A stretch of DNA of 64,000 nucleotides from Atrina japonica (lineage: Eukaryota > Mollusca > Bivalvia > Pterioida > Pinnidae). The notes below the pieces were generated by a model that searched no databases, was not told the DNA's origin, and saw only the letters and a program-made list of their open reading frames with translations. Of this stretch, positions 1 to 10,178 are shown one piece after another. The position numbers were made by a program, and so were the translations under genes. The stretch's first letter is position 1; each line of letters starts with the position of its first letter. The stretch lies in NCBI GenBank assembly GCA_030159075.1, contig BROG01000030.1, positions 739,501 to 803,500 on the forward strand, read 5' to 3'.

Positions 1-980
1 TTATAACATATATCTCTAAAACAATGTAAAGGCCACTTAGGACAAGTTTTGTCTATAAAATCTGTTTATAGGAGAGGGCTATCCTTATGTCGAAAAAATT
101 GTTGCCTAATCGTATTCAATGAATATATTGAATAAAATATGTTTAATCAAATCACATATTGTGTCCATACAACCATTGTCCTTTGTAGATATTTGATCCA
201 AACTGAAGATGTAGAATATTTTTTTCAACCATATATGGAATTACTTTTAAATATTTCTTCCATCAAAATTAGAATTATCTTAGGATATTCCATCTACTAT
301 AAACAGAATTACCATAAAATATTCATCCACCATAAACAGAGTTACCCTATAATATTTTAGCTGTTGTAAATGGTTATTTTGCTAGATTATTTCTCTGTCA
401 TTAACATAATTATTTTACAATATATCTATAAGTCCATGGTTTACATTACCCTCAGACAAGTGAAAAAAAGCCATAGTTGTGCAAAGACAGGCCCCTATAA
501 ACACAAAGCTGTGATGGTTTTGACAAATCCCAAGCCAAAAGCATATTACATAATTCTAGAAAATTATTGGTAAAATAAAGCTCTATTTCTCAAGTACTGT
601 TAGAGAGTGCCAAAAGCAATTACATAAAACATGCTGATAAATGCATTTAAAAACATGAAATTGAAGGAACACCAAATGGAACACTTGTAATGTTCTATAG
701 TGGAGAGTACTGTTATATGACAGTGTATCATTGTGTTAATATTGGAAGCTTGTTTTGGACTTTTGGTTTAAGAGAAATGCTTTTTAGAACTTTCATCATT
801 GTTTTGACATTTGCTTTTAACACAGTCATTTTCTGTATAATTTGGTTATTCATAAACTACACATCTATGTAATAAAGTTATATGACTGCAAAAATCTGTA
901 GGATTATTTAAACTCTTGGGGGCTATATAATTTGTCAATCAAACGGAGTTATATCATGGTTTTTTTGTTGCCAATAATTT
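1..980. other. AT-rich non-coding stretch
   Basis: I see no gene here. The short open frames have no recognisable domain and the composition is the AT-rich background of the window. Bases near 30-80 (ggccacttaggacaag, then tctataaaatctg) faintly resemble the ends of the pogo-type MITEs found further on, but are too short to call. Confidence 0.6.
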
Positions 981-2412
981 TTATTATACCTCTAATGTGT
1001 ATCCTTACTTCTGATTAGTAAAAATATTATCAAGTGACCTAAGACATTCTTTATGTCAATCTTAAACTTTCACATTCTTCCTTTCATCCATTCATGTCAC
1101 CCTCTATGCCTGTTCATGTCATTCTCTCATGCGCAGAAATGGATGCACATATGGTAGTTTTTTAAAAAAAAATTCTAGTAGGCTATGTGGTAATTAGGTG
1201 TAACCTTTAGCCTGTGAATGCTTGTCAGATTGGCACCTAGTGATATCAGCACCTAGATTATGCATATCAGTCCCTAGTTATTACGGCACTTTTTTCTTTT
1301 ACAAGTATTTTCGAGGAATGCTTGCATTTTCTGATTGGATCTCATCATTATGATTATCACCAGAATTATGCGACAATTACTAATAAGCCTCTATTTAAAT
1401 CCTTTGCTTTAACGAATCACTGCTCCTCAAAAACAATATTTCGATAGCAAACAAAATGGAAATTGTGGGATGTGTTTTTTTTCTGCAATGTGAATTTGTC
1501 ACTAATAATAATTATGATCGCTCATTTTTCACAGGAGCTGGAAATTTTATCTTTAAGTTAAACTCAAGAGTCAAACACCATATCAACAGAAAAGCAACTG
1601 CAAAAAAGATAGCTGTTTGTCCAATGTTCATGTGTTTGACTAATGATTTTAACTTACAGATAAAATTTCCAGCTCATACGCATCTACACACACACACAGA
1701 TTATTTTTGAAAATGAATATTCTCTGCAAATATAATCCATTTTTAAACCACCTTTACGATACCTTGATAAATATTAAGAAGAGCTGAAATGAATACTTCA
1801 AAGTGCCACACTAACCACACTAAGTGCCGATGATTAGCATATTTTTCGAAGTCACTTGGGGCCGATTTGACTTGTACCCTAGCCTATATGTATATATATT
1901 TAAGTTATGAAACGGACATTTGCTCGATGCAGACAGGAGTGGAGAGAAATAACAGCAGAAAATTTAATGATTTGACAGAACAGATACATCGTTGTCAAAT
2001 ACATTTGCTGAAGTCAGCCTTGATGGAGGCTTAAGATTAAAAAAAAACAACACAAAGAATGGTGAAGCATATTGAAAGTGTTGAGTATCAAAGACACTGT
2101 TTTACAATTGTTATGAGGTCATGCATAAAGTAGGCATGAATAAAGTATAAAAATAAAACTGCCGTAGCAGTTTATTTTGTGTTCTAACTAATTCAGTGGA
2201 TAATATATGCTTTAATTTGATGCCAACTGCAATGTTACCATTAACTTTAGCAGTATTTATTACAAGTGAAATATTCGTCTGTGTGCTATTCTGCAGTTTG
2301 AATAAATAAAAGAGAAATTGTCATTGTTCAGTTTGTTAGTGAAGTTTTATTGACTTTCGGTAGAATTAAACAATTCTTGCCCTAGTTTTGGATTGACATG
2401 AATATTTGCCTA
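981..2412. repeat. Dispersed repeat, copy A
   Basis: Blocks of this stretch recur in the same order at 2424-2960: ttattatacctctaat, a block with repeated 'gtcaccctct', tgcgcagaaat, gctcgatgcagac, gatacatcgttgtcaaat, gtgttgagtatc, and a tail with acatgaatatttgcc. Copy A is longer because of extra sequence at about 1235-1880 (including a foldback element) and about 2126-2325. The family is not recognised and no coding sequence is visible. Confidence 0.6.
1536..1674. mobile_element. Foldback/MITE-like inverted repeat
   Basis: About 139 bp with long terminal inverted repeats. The left arm starts agctggaaattttatct, continues through aagttaaa and reaches gagtcaaacac; the right arm is its near-perfect reverse complement, ending gataaaatttccagct. 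The arms pair over roughly 45 nt with a few mismatches. This is the shape of a small non-autonomous DNA element. It sits in the segment that distinguishes copy A from copy B of the surrounding repeat, consistent with later insertion. The superfamily is unknown. Confidence 0.6.
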
Positions 2413-2423
2413 GCTACAAGGTG

Positions 2424-2960
2424 TTTTATTATACCTCTAATACAAATATTTACTTCTGATTAATCAAAACCGTATCATGTGATCTAAAACATTTCTTCAC
2501 GTCACCCTGAAACATTTACGTCACCCTCTATGGTGATTTATATCACCCTCTCTTGCGCAGAAATAAATGCCCCAATGGTTCGTTTTTTTCCCCAGTAGGC
2601 TATGTAGTAATTTAGGTGTAACATCTAGCAAATAAATGGTCCGTTTCATACATCATAAATTACTCGATGCAGACTGGAATGGAGTGAAACAACAGTCAAA
2701 ATTAATGATTTGACAGCATTGATACATCGTTGTCAAATATATTTGTTGCAGTCAACCTTAATAGAGGCTTATGATTAAAAATGATGCAAAGAATAATAAC
2801 ACATAATGATAGTGTTGAGTATCGAAGGCACTGTGTCACATATGTTACAATCGTTATGAACTTACATAGGTCAGTTTGTTAGTTAAGTTTTATTGCCTTT
2901 CAGTATAATAAAACAATTATTGCCCTTGTTTTGGGATTACATGAATATTTGCCCATCCTC
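2424..2960. repeat. Dispersed repeat, copy B
   Basis: Diverged direct copy of 981-2412 that lacks its insertions. It ends in the left arm of a hairpin whose right arm lies at about 2975-3027. Confidence 0.6.
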
Positions 2961-3027
2961 GAGATGTTATGTCACCCTGGGATGGACAAATATTCATGTC
3001 AACCCAAAACAAGGGCAATAATTGTAT
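2910..3027. repeat. Long imperfect hairpin at repeat end
   Basis: The left arm (about 2910-2957, containing attgcccttgttttggg and gaatatttgcccatcc) is repeated in inverted orientation at about 2975-3027 (gggatggacaaatattc, then aaaacaagggcaataatt). The loop is about 18 nt. The same arm sequence ends copy A at about 2370-2412 without an inverted partner. Confidence 0.7.
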
Positions 3028-3058
3028 AATATTATGTTGTTGTTGTTTTTTTTAGCCA

Positions 3059-3100
3059 ATGATATATATATATATATATTTATATATGTGTGTGTGTATA

Positions 3101-3180
<80 letters not shown>
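3059..3180. repeat. (TA)n/(TG)n microsatellite
   Basis: Long alternating TA with a short TG interruption. Open frames across it (poly-Tyr-Ile) are artefacts of the dinucleotide. Confidence 0.95.
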
Positions 3181-3183
<3 letters not shown>

Positions 3184-3362
3184 CAGTAAAATCTGCTATA
3201 GCAGCCACCTCCAAATAAGGATTACCTGTTTACAAAGGCCAGTTTTTTATACTCCATTGACTGCATACTTCAACTTAATTGAGCCTGTGTACAAGGGTCA
3301 CCTGTACATAAATGTAAAAATTTTCTGGTCCCTAGTGTGGCCCCTATATACAGGTTTCACTG
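3184..3362. mobile_element. Pogo-type MITE, 179 bp
   Basis: It starts CAGTAAAATCTGCTATAG and ends CTATATACAGGTTTCACTG, so the ends are inverted repeats of each other (CAGTRAAAYCTG...), with gccacct/gtggccc following inside. It lies between TA tracts, as expected for TA-targeting pogo/Tc1 elements. The interior has further 'acctgtttacaaaggcc' and 'gggtcacctgtac' motifs. There is no coding capacity. The family recurs at 14490, 33751, 40379 and 42672. Confidence 0.75.
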
Positions 3363-3957
3363 TATATATATATATATATATATATCTTTTTATTTTTACC
3401 ATGGTTTTCTCAAATGAAATGGAGGATATCGGGAGGATCAGTACTTAATTCTATTTCATATTTCTGTCTTAATACTTTGTAACAAATAATGAATTTTCAA
3501 ATATATTTTCCTTATGGAACCATTAAGACTAACTATTCTTGGATTTCTCTGATATGGGACTTGTAATAAATTAAAATGGCAATAAAGGATTGTGAAAATG
3601 CTGTGGTGGAGTCAAATTTTAGAGGCTACAAAATCAAAATGTTAAAAATCTAGAAGAGAAATTACTTGTTACTGGGGACGAATACCCACTCCTTAGTACT
3701 TGTTCCCATACCTTTTTACTCATCCAGTACAGTGGATGAGTAAATTTTTCTCCCTCTGAATATGTAACTTGTATGGAAGTTTTATGAAATGTTGAAGGTA
3801 TTATAATTCTTAACCATGCAGATGATATGAAAGCATGACTATAAATTCCTTTACAAAAGTGCACCTCGACAATTATGAAAATGAGGTAATATCAATCATT
3901 TTGAAAGAAAACATATATTTATTTGTGTACAATGTCAGTGATGAAAGTTACTCTTGC
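3363..3957. other. Non-coding, short (TA)n at left edge
   Basis: Apart from a TA tract at 3363-3385 I see nothing structured here. The minus-strand open frame at 3634-3864 has no recognised domain. Confidence 0.5.
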
Positions 3958-3970
3958 ATATGTATGTATG

Positions 3971-4001
<31 letters not shown>
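3958..4001. repeat. (TATG)n(TA)n microsatellite
   Basis: Four tatg units run into about a dozen ta units. Confidence 0.95.
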
Positions 4002-4005
<4 letters not shown>

Positions 4006-4174
4006 ATTAATTAATACACAGACAATAAACACTACCAGACTTTACACAGTAAAACACTATCAGACAATTATATATAGATTAAAACAGGTGCTTCTGAATC
4101 AATATGGCCCTAACAGCTAAGATATCCATTAATGTTACAGTATCTCATACCTCATGCAAATAACTAAATGTTTA

Positions 4175-4240
4175 CAGTGGAACCTGTCTTGAAAGACCAC
4201 TTGTCTATTAAGGCTACATTCTGGAAACCAACATACTGAC
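4175..4240 (+). mobile_element. Pogo-type MITE fragment
   Basis: Begins CAGTGGAACCTGTCTTGA with agaccac following, the same end sequence as the element at 40379. No matching right end was found, so this is a broken copy. Confidence 0.5.
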
Positions 4241-4323
4241 ACTTTTGGGAGCAGAGCATAATTTCAACTGTTTGGGTGAATTGCATTTTCATTAAAAAGG
4301 CAAAGATATATAATATATATGAT

Positions 4324-4389
4324 TGAGGTGTCGAGTACTGTGATGTCACCAAATTTTAAAATTGTTCATGCATAAATGGAAAGGTCAAT

Positions 4390-4392
<3 letters not shown>
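4324..4392. repeat. Dispersed repeat fragment (ataaatggaaagg family)
   Basis: Contains gaggtgtcgagtactgtgat and, downstream, gcataaatggaaaggtcaa. Related copies lie at about 6985-7130, 9412-9540 and 25265-25335. Family unknown. Confidence 0.6.

Positions 4393-4393
<1 letters not shown>

Positions 4394-4426
<33 letters not shown>
4394..4426. repeat. (TG)(TA)n microsatellite
   Basis: tgtgtg followed by about 13 ta units. Confidence 0.95.
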
Positions 4427-4427
<1 letters not shown>

Positions 4428-4560
4428 AGGCCTATAGAGTATTTGTCATTTAAGTAGAAGAGAAAGATAAAACCATTGTAACTCTACTTAGGATAAATAC
4501 TGTAAATTTGGAAATTTACAGGTGGGAGTAATTTACACTAAATGTATATTGAAGAATTTT

Positions 4561-4915
4561 TCCTGTAAACACCGTGTACCAGTCTCACAGCTGTGTTCTG
4601 TAAACACCATGTACCAGTCCCACAGCTGTGATCTGTAAACACCGTGTACCAGTCTCACAGCTGTGTTCTGTAAACACCGTGTACCAGTCTCACAGCTGTG
4701 CTCTGTAAACACTGTGTACCAGTCCCACAGCTGTGATCTGTAAACACCGTGTACCAGTCCCACAGCTGTGCTCTGTAAACACCATGTACCAGTCCCACAG
4801 CTGTGCTCTGTAAACTCCATGCACTAGTCCCACAGCTGTGCTCTGTAAACACCGTGTACCAGTCTCACAGCTGTGCTCTGTAAACACCATGTAACAGTCT
4901 CACAGTTGTGCTAAG
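4561..4915. repeat. 35-bp minisatellite, about 10 copies
   Basis: The unit reads roughly ctgtaaacaccgtgtaccag then tc(c/t)cacagctgtg plus two or three variable bases. The spacing of successive ctgtaaac blocks is 35 bp. Each unit holds the 10-bp palindrome CACAGCTGTG, which contains a CAGCTG E-box. Because 35 is not a multiple of 3, the repeat is open in several overlapping minus-strand frames; these are not genes. Confidence 0.95.
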
Positions 4916-5837
4916 AATAATTGTTTAATACATGACTGGTCACAGTAAGGTGTGACATTATGTAACCCTCCCCCCCCCACACCCACACCCACATGGTGTA
5001 TATAAGAAAATCACATAATTAACAACACACAGATATCCATGTTTACAGTACTGCAAAAATAATCTGAACTAAAGCACATCATGAATAACCATATAACACT
5101 GATGGTGGTGGGGTAGGGAGGTATATAATAGTCCCTAACCAAAATGTGTCTTAAACATACCCGTTAATAAACCTTTTATTAGTATTATGACAGAATTTCC
5201 AGCACTGACACAGACTGCACCTTGCTGACATCTGCTAACAGTTAAACTACCAATAGGGATTAATTGTAAAACAAAATCCCAGAATGACAAAGACCCATAT
5301 ACATGTAGATAAAAAAGTAATGAATAGAAACATTTTGTGTATTTGACCCAACCTTTACTTTAATTTCACAGCTGTTAGAAATTTAATTTTGCTACTACAA
5401 CGTCAGCTGCTATTCCCCTGTCTTCATAACTCAATTGTAGTACAACTTCCTGTATGTTATTTTCAGTTAGACATTATGGATTGATGCCCGATAAGAAAAG
5501 GTCAGAAAGTACATGTACTGATTATGACTTTCAATACATGATCAAAGTTATTTTCATTTGTCACAAAATTATCAAAATATGAAACGCCAGCCAAAATAAA
5601 ATGAAAATAAAGTGATCAAACTATATTATAGATATATGTATATAGAGCACTAATTAACTTAAAATTAATACAAGAGTACAAACAAATATAAGGTTAATAT
5701 GAATGTTAGAACTGACTTAGTGCCACCTTTAGCAATTTACTATAGATGGTTAGGTTTAAAGTACATGAACAGAACTTTAAAACGGAATAAATTAGCTATG
5801 GCACTGCCCTTTATGATCAAGTAAACTGCAATAACTA
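4916..5837. other. Non-coding, no clear feature
   Basis: AT-rich sequence with a short C-rich patch near 4968-4995. I see no gene or repeat family. Confidence 0.5.

Positions 5838-5883
<46 letters not shown>
5838..5883. repeat. (TA)n microsatellite
   Basis: About 23 ta units directly before a SINE head. Confidence 0.95.
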
Positions 5884-5884
<1 letters not shown>

Positions 5885-5887
<3 letters not shown>

Positions 5888-6112
5888 GTTGGTAGCTCAC
5901 TTGATTCTTGATCATGAGTTCGAGTCAAGCCGGCGGCAGGTCAGTTTCCTGTCCTTCGATGAGACAGCAAGAACCTGCTCTATGGTCGTTAGTGGTAAGC
6001 ATCGGCCAAAATTTGAAGCCCTTCACCAGCATTTGGTGACGTCTCCTTATGAGTGAAAGATTCTTGAGTTGAATGTTAAACAACAATAAACAAACATACA
6101 CACACACACACA
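5885..6112 (+). mobile_element. tRNA-derived SINE (plus strand)
   Basis: The head reads gttggtagctcacttgattc and then gagttcgagtcaagc, matching degenerate Pol III A and B boxes of a tRNA. The body includes cctgtccttcgatgagac. The tail gattcttgagttgaatgtta, then aacaacaataaac, resembles the 3' end of molluscan SINEs (a form of ...ttgagtgggacgttaaac). It ends in a (CA)n tract at about 6095-6112. It is a different family from the other SINEs in the window and the only one facing the plus strand. Confidence 0.65.
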
Positions 6113-6228
6113 CCGTAATATAAACAAAAATGGCTACCAAATGACAACTATCACACAAATCACCAAATTTAAATATTTCTGTTCTTTATATTATTCCATT
6201 TTATTTTTTAAATATTATACATATTAGG

Positions 6229-6362
6229 ATCTATCACCCTTTCATATCACATTTATGAGATCAGTTTTTGAATTTTCCATTTTGCAAGCCTCTGGCGAGC
6301 AAAAATGAAAAATTCATAATGAGTATCATAAATGTGATATGAATGGAAACTCGTGACAGATT
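6229..6362. mobile_element. Foldback/MITE-like element, ~134 bp
   Basis: Nested inverted repeats: an outer pair atctatcac / gtgacagat, a perfect 17-bp pair at 6242-6258 (tcatatcacatttatga) and 6326-6342, and an inner pair tgaattttccattttgc / gcaaaaatgaaaaattca around a short gcctctggc turn. Almost the whole element folds into one stem. No coding sequence. Confidence 0.65.
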
Positions 6363-6680
6363 TTTTTTATCCTATGATCAAATAAATGCAATATAAACGG
6401 CATTTTCTGGAGACTGGGGATAAGAATCTATATTCTCCTTTCTGTCGAGTTGAACAAATTGTTCCAAATAGCTAAAATACTTGTGCAGAAACAAGTGCAC
6501 AAATATATTGTAAATATTGCTTATATTTTAATACATACATTTAGCGTACATTTTAAATTATTATTTACACCTAAGCATAATTTATCAGATATTGAAATTA
6601 GCAAAATTGCTGACTTGAATACAACAAAATTTCAAAATTATCTATACATGTTTTATTTGATTGTCCCCATTCAAGTTCAA
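6363..6680. other. Non-coding, no clear feature
   Basis: AT-rich. The open frame at 6450-6758 has no recognised domain and runs into the CRE cluster. Confidence 0.4.
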
Positions 6681-6681
6681 G

Positions 6682-6740
6682 TGACGTCACAAACACCAAG
6701 TGGCGTCATCGCCACCCTTCAGATGAATAAAGTGACGTCA
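6682..6740. promoter_or_regulatory. CRE-like cluster (TGACGTCA)
   Basis: A full palindromic TGACGTCA at 6682-6689, a one-mismatch TGGCGTCA at 6701-6708 and another full TGACGTCA at 6733-6740, separated by two copies of ccttcagatgaat. These match the CREB/ATF consensus. They lie 3' of the PDE4 UCR1 exon (the gene runs leftward), the zone where mammalian PDE4 genes keep cAMP-inducible promoters for short isoforms. Function is inference; the sites are seen directly. Confidence 0.4.
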
Positions 6741-6984
6741 TCGGCAACCTTCAGATGAATGAACTTTGGGGACGTAGTGAATAAAAGTAGTTGAGTTTGC
6801 TCAATCAAATCGCCACTAGGCTTTATTATACATGTTACATATAAAATATTAATGTAATCTGTTATGCAGCTGCATAACACACAGATCATATGATAAAATG
6901 ATCTTAGTGACTAACTTTGACTTTTTAATCTCAATTTAAAAAAGGATGTGTATTCCCATTGTTTGAGAGTTTGCCCTTCATTGA

Positions 6985-7130
6985 TAGAATTGACATATAA
7001 CATTTCGCGAAAGTTAGTCAAATTTCTTGACGTCACAATGCATTTTCAATGTTTGTCCGAGCTTTGACTAAGGTGTCAAGTAATGTGATGTCATCAAATT
7101 TTAAAACATGCATAAATGGAAAGGTCAATT
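6985..7130. repeat. Dispersed repeat (ataaatggaaagg family)
   Basis: Shares gaaagttagtcaaatttctt, tcacaatgcattttcaatgt and cataaatggaaaggtc with 9412-9540. It contains another perfect TGACGTCA at 7028-7035, which is TGACATCA in the 9.4-kb copy. Confidence 0.7.
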
Positions 7131-8752
7131 GCAGGACCTGTAATGGGAAGCGTCCAACATATTACATCGCAGCTAAAGAAAACTGTCAATCACTAAATCG
7201 AAAAAAGTCACAAAGTAAACTTGAAGGTAGGTAAAGGAACTAGCACACATTAGGATATAGAGTACAGTGGACCATATCTTCAAATATCACACAGAAATGT
7301 GGTATCTCAAGATTGATGGTCTCTGAAAAAAGGTTTTATTTTTTGTTAGGGTACTTCACATAAGCAACAGAAATCAGAGCTGTGGCATAACAGGAGATTT
7401 TAAAGATTTGGCTGTAGGTTTTTAATCAGTTTATTTACTGAAATTTTTTCGTCACTTTTGAGACATGTTATAACATTCAGATGTTTTCTTTCATCACTCA
7501 ATCAACAGTATGTTTTTTTGATGATATGTTTTATATGAATTTTGTAAGCATATACCAATGGAATGAAAGATAAGAACATCGTTTATAATTCCCATAATCC
7601 AAATGCAAGTCCGACCCACTACTTGTGAAAGTATGACTGCAGGTCATCAAATGCATTGTTTAACGATTTAGACCTTGAAGTAAAAGAACTGCATGTTTAA
7701 TTTCATCATCTTTTGGCAGAAATGCATTAGAAATATCATTTGAGACCATTGCATTTTGTAATATCTTTTTTTAATTGTTGTTTTCATGCTTCTAATTATC
7801 TACAAGCCAGAAACAGACTCTCAGTGGATATTTGTTGTATAATCATTAACATCATCGATAATCAACATTGCACTTTTTTACCTGTAGATGTGTCCACATA
7901 TGGACAACCTGATATTTGCTAATTACCGTATGTCATTGACCTTTAATCATTGGTATCTCTCTGATTTCTATAGCTGAATTTCCAAATGAGGAGTTTCCCT
8001 AAAACATATTGTTAAAAATGTGGGTCACAATTTTTTGGTACTTAAAATTTCTGATTGGTGGATAATAGGACTGTGATGTGAAGGGCGGAGGGGACCCTCA
8101 AAATCAGGAGATTTTATAAAGTGGTTTTCAGAAGCTTTCAAAGCAGGCGTGCATGGTTTCTTATTTAAAGACAGTGGTCTCTCAAAAAAGTTGCACTGTT
8201 TCTGAGACAAAATATAATTCTGATGGCGGTACAGGGACAAAAAACAACAACAACAAATCAAAACTGTATATAATATCAAGTTGTCATGTGGCGGTTAGAC
8301 ATCAGTCAATATAAATGTAGCTTGAGCTTCGAGTTAGTTGATATATGCCAAACGCTAGATTTTTATTAGATATCCCTTATGGGCAGACATTTATATTAAA
8401 TAAAACCTGAAAACTGCACACATCTGTAGTGCAGTTGACATTGTATACTTCAATAATCAGAGGTAATTCCCTACAGAATGTAATTATTTTGTTTGAGTTG
8501 GTATACAGTTGTAGCAAACCACAATTAATGGATCATGCGTATTCCTAAATTTGCTCCTTTACACTGACAACATTTTGCTGAAGTACTGCTCATCAACAGA
8601 AAGAATGTAAATCACCATAGAAACAATTTGCATCTATATTAGTGTTTTCTTCTGCTATAGACAAGATAGTCCTGAAGCAAAGCAAAGTCTTGGCAGCATC
8701 ATTTGACTTGAATAACAATTCTGATGGAAGTTTTCTCTAGCAAAATTGTTGG
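7131..8752. other. Non-coding with two MITE scraps
   Basis: 7265-7340 (cagtggaccatatcttc ... gatggtctctg) and 8172-8200 (cagtggtctctcaaaaaag ... cactg) look like fragments of the pogo-type MITE ends. The rest is AT-rich with no gene. The short open frames near 7.7 and 8.1 kb have no recognised domain. Confidence 0.45.
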
Positions 8753-9100
8753 AAACAAATTAATTTGTGAAGAAATAGATCAATGATAAGTCATTCTGAT
8801 TTGTTGTCATCAATATGTATTGTGTGAAGACTGTAACCAGTCTTCAGGCTACCGTCATAAATAAACATCATTTGTGAAGTTCATTCTTTTTTAAATATTT
8901 TTTCATTTCATTTTTTTTTAGAATTTTCTTCTAAAAGTATGATGAAAAGTAAACAAATTAATTTGTGAAGAAATAGATCAAAGATAAGTCATTCTGGTTT
9001 ATCGTCATCAATGAATGATTTAACCAGTGCTTGAGGCTACCATGATAAATAGACAATGACTCATATCATTTTTGAAGTTAATTCTTTTTTATTTCAATTT
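8753..9100. repeat. Tandem direct duplication, ~195-bp unit
   Basis: Two diverged copies start at 8753 and about 8953, sharing aaacaaattaatttgtgaag, aataagtcattctg-like and gaggctacc...ataaat blocks, each followed by tttgaagtt(c/a)attctttttt. Confidence 0.7.
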
Positions 9101-9411
9101 TTTGAAACTCAATTAAATAATTTTGTTTCATGGAAAAAAGAGGGTTTTTTTTAATGTATGATGAAAAGTTGATCATAACTAGATGTATATCAAAACAGGG
9201 CAACACAGAGGGTGTCACAAAACTTTTGAATGATTTGTGACAAGTCATTAAATCAAAACTCAAATCACCTGATACATTTCTGGCACAAAACAATATCATA
9301 CCAACACTTGGATAATCAAAAGGAGAGTTTGCTATGGCAGTGGTTAGTATTTACCAAGCATACAGAAGACCCTGAGTACCATGCCCAGTCTAGGTCTGGC
9401 CTAAGACTACA
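9101..9411. other. Non-coding, no clear feature
   Basis: AT-rich; nothing recognised. Confidence 0.5.
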
Positions 9412-9540
9412 TCACATTTCCGTGAAAGTTAGTCAAATTTCTTGACATCACAATGCATTTTCAATGTTTGTCAGGGTATGGCAGAGGTGTCCAGTCATCA
9501 AATTTAACAGCTGTTCACACATAAATGGAAAGGTCAGGTG
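9412..9540. repeat. Dispersed repeat (ataaatggaaagg family)
   Basis: Second good copy of 6985-7130, ending acacataaatggaaaggtc. Confidence 0.7.
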
Positions 9541-9721
9541 CTCAACATAAAATGTGTAATTCACGGGCCTCATAGTAGATGAAGTAAGTAAAAAACCTTA
9601 CTGCTTGGCACAAGTCCACACACAAATCAAAACTTGTTGCACTTCATCTATAGCTGGTGACATCTCCAGATAAATGGAAAAAAAATTCATGCAGGATCAC
9701 AAACAAGAATTAGCAGTAATG

Positions 9722-9936
9722 CATCAACCCCCTGTGGTCACATTTAGACTCACCCAGATCAATAATCAGTATGGTTTACTGTAATATTTGAGGAGTGAAC
9801 AAGTTTATATTTCATGTAAAACTATTATAAAATTTTTTATTCTAATTCATACATCCCTGAATTCTGACAGTAGACTGAACCAATCTTTGAAATGGGCAGG
9901 TCCAAATGTGACTTCAGGATTTAATGACTTAACAAA
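9722..9936. repeat. Two decayed TTAA mini-MITE copies
   Basis: 9722-9806 (gcatcaaccccctgtggtca ... gaggagtgaacaagtt) and 9840-9936 (aattcatacatccctgaatt ... ggtccaaatgtgacttcagg) resemble the ~90-bp family that is better preserved at 28631, 52463 and 59241. Confidence 0.4.
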
Positions 9937-10030
9937 ATTCAAATAGAAAGGCAAGGCAATTTCCAGTATCTACATGTTAATGATATGGGTGACAGCATAG
10001 TTCAGACATTACATAGCTTACCATATGATA

Positions 10031-10178
10031 TATGATTTAAGATATAATTAATCATTTAAGTTGCAACTTGCAAGTGCTGTATCATTTAAGATATAATTAA
10101 TCATTTAAGTTGCAACTTGCAAGTGCTGTATCATTTAAGATATAATTAATCATCTAAGTTGCAATTTGCAACTGCTGT
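10031..10178. repeat. 49-bp minisatellite, 3 copies
   Basis: The block atttaagatataattaatca then agttgcaacttgcaagtgct repeats with the tgctgt boundary at 10080, 10129 and 10178, an exact 49-bp period. Confidence 0.95.

Noticed and set aside
4533..4890. Overlapping minus-strand frames rich in Cys, Trp and His
   Set aside because: A 35-bp repeat read in three frames; not a cysteine-rich peptide gene.
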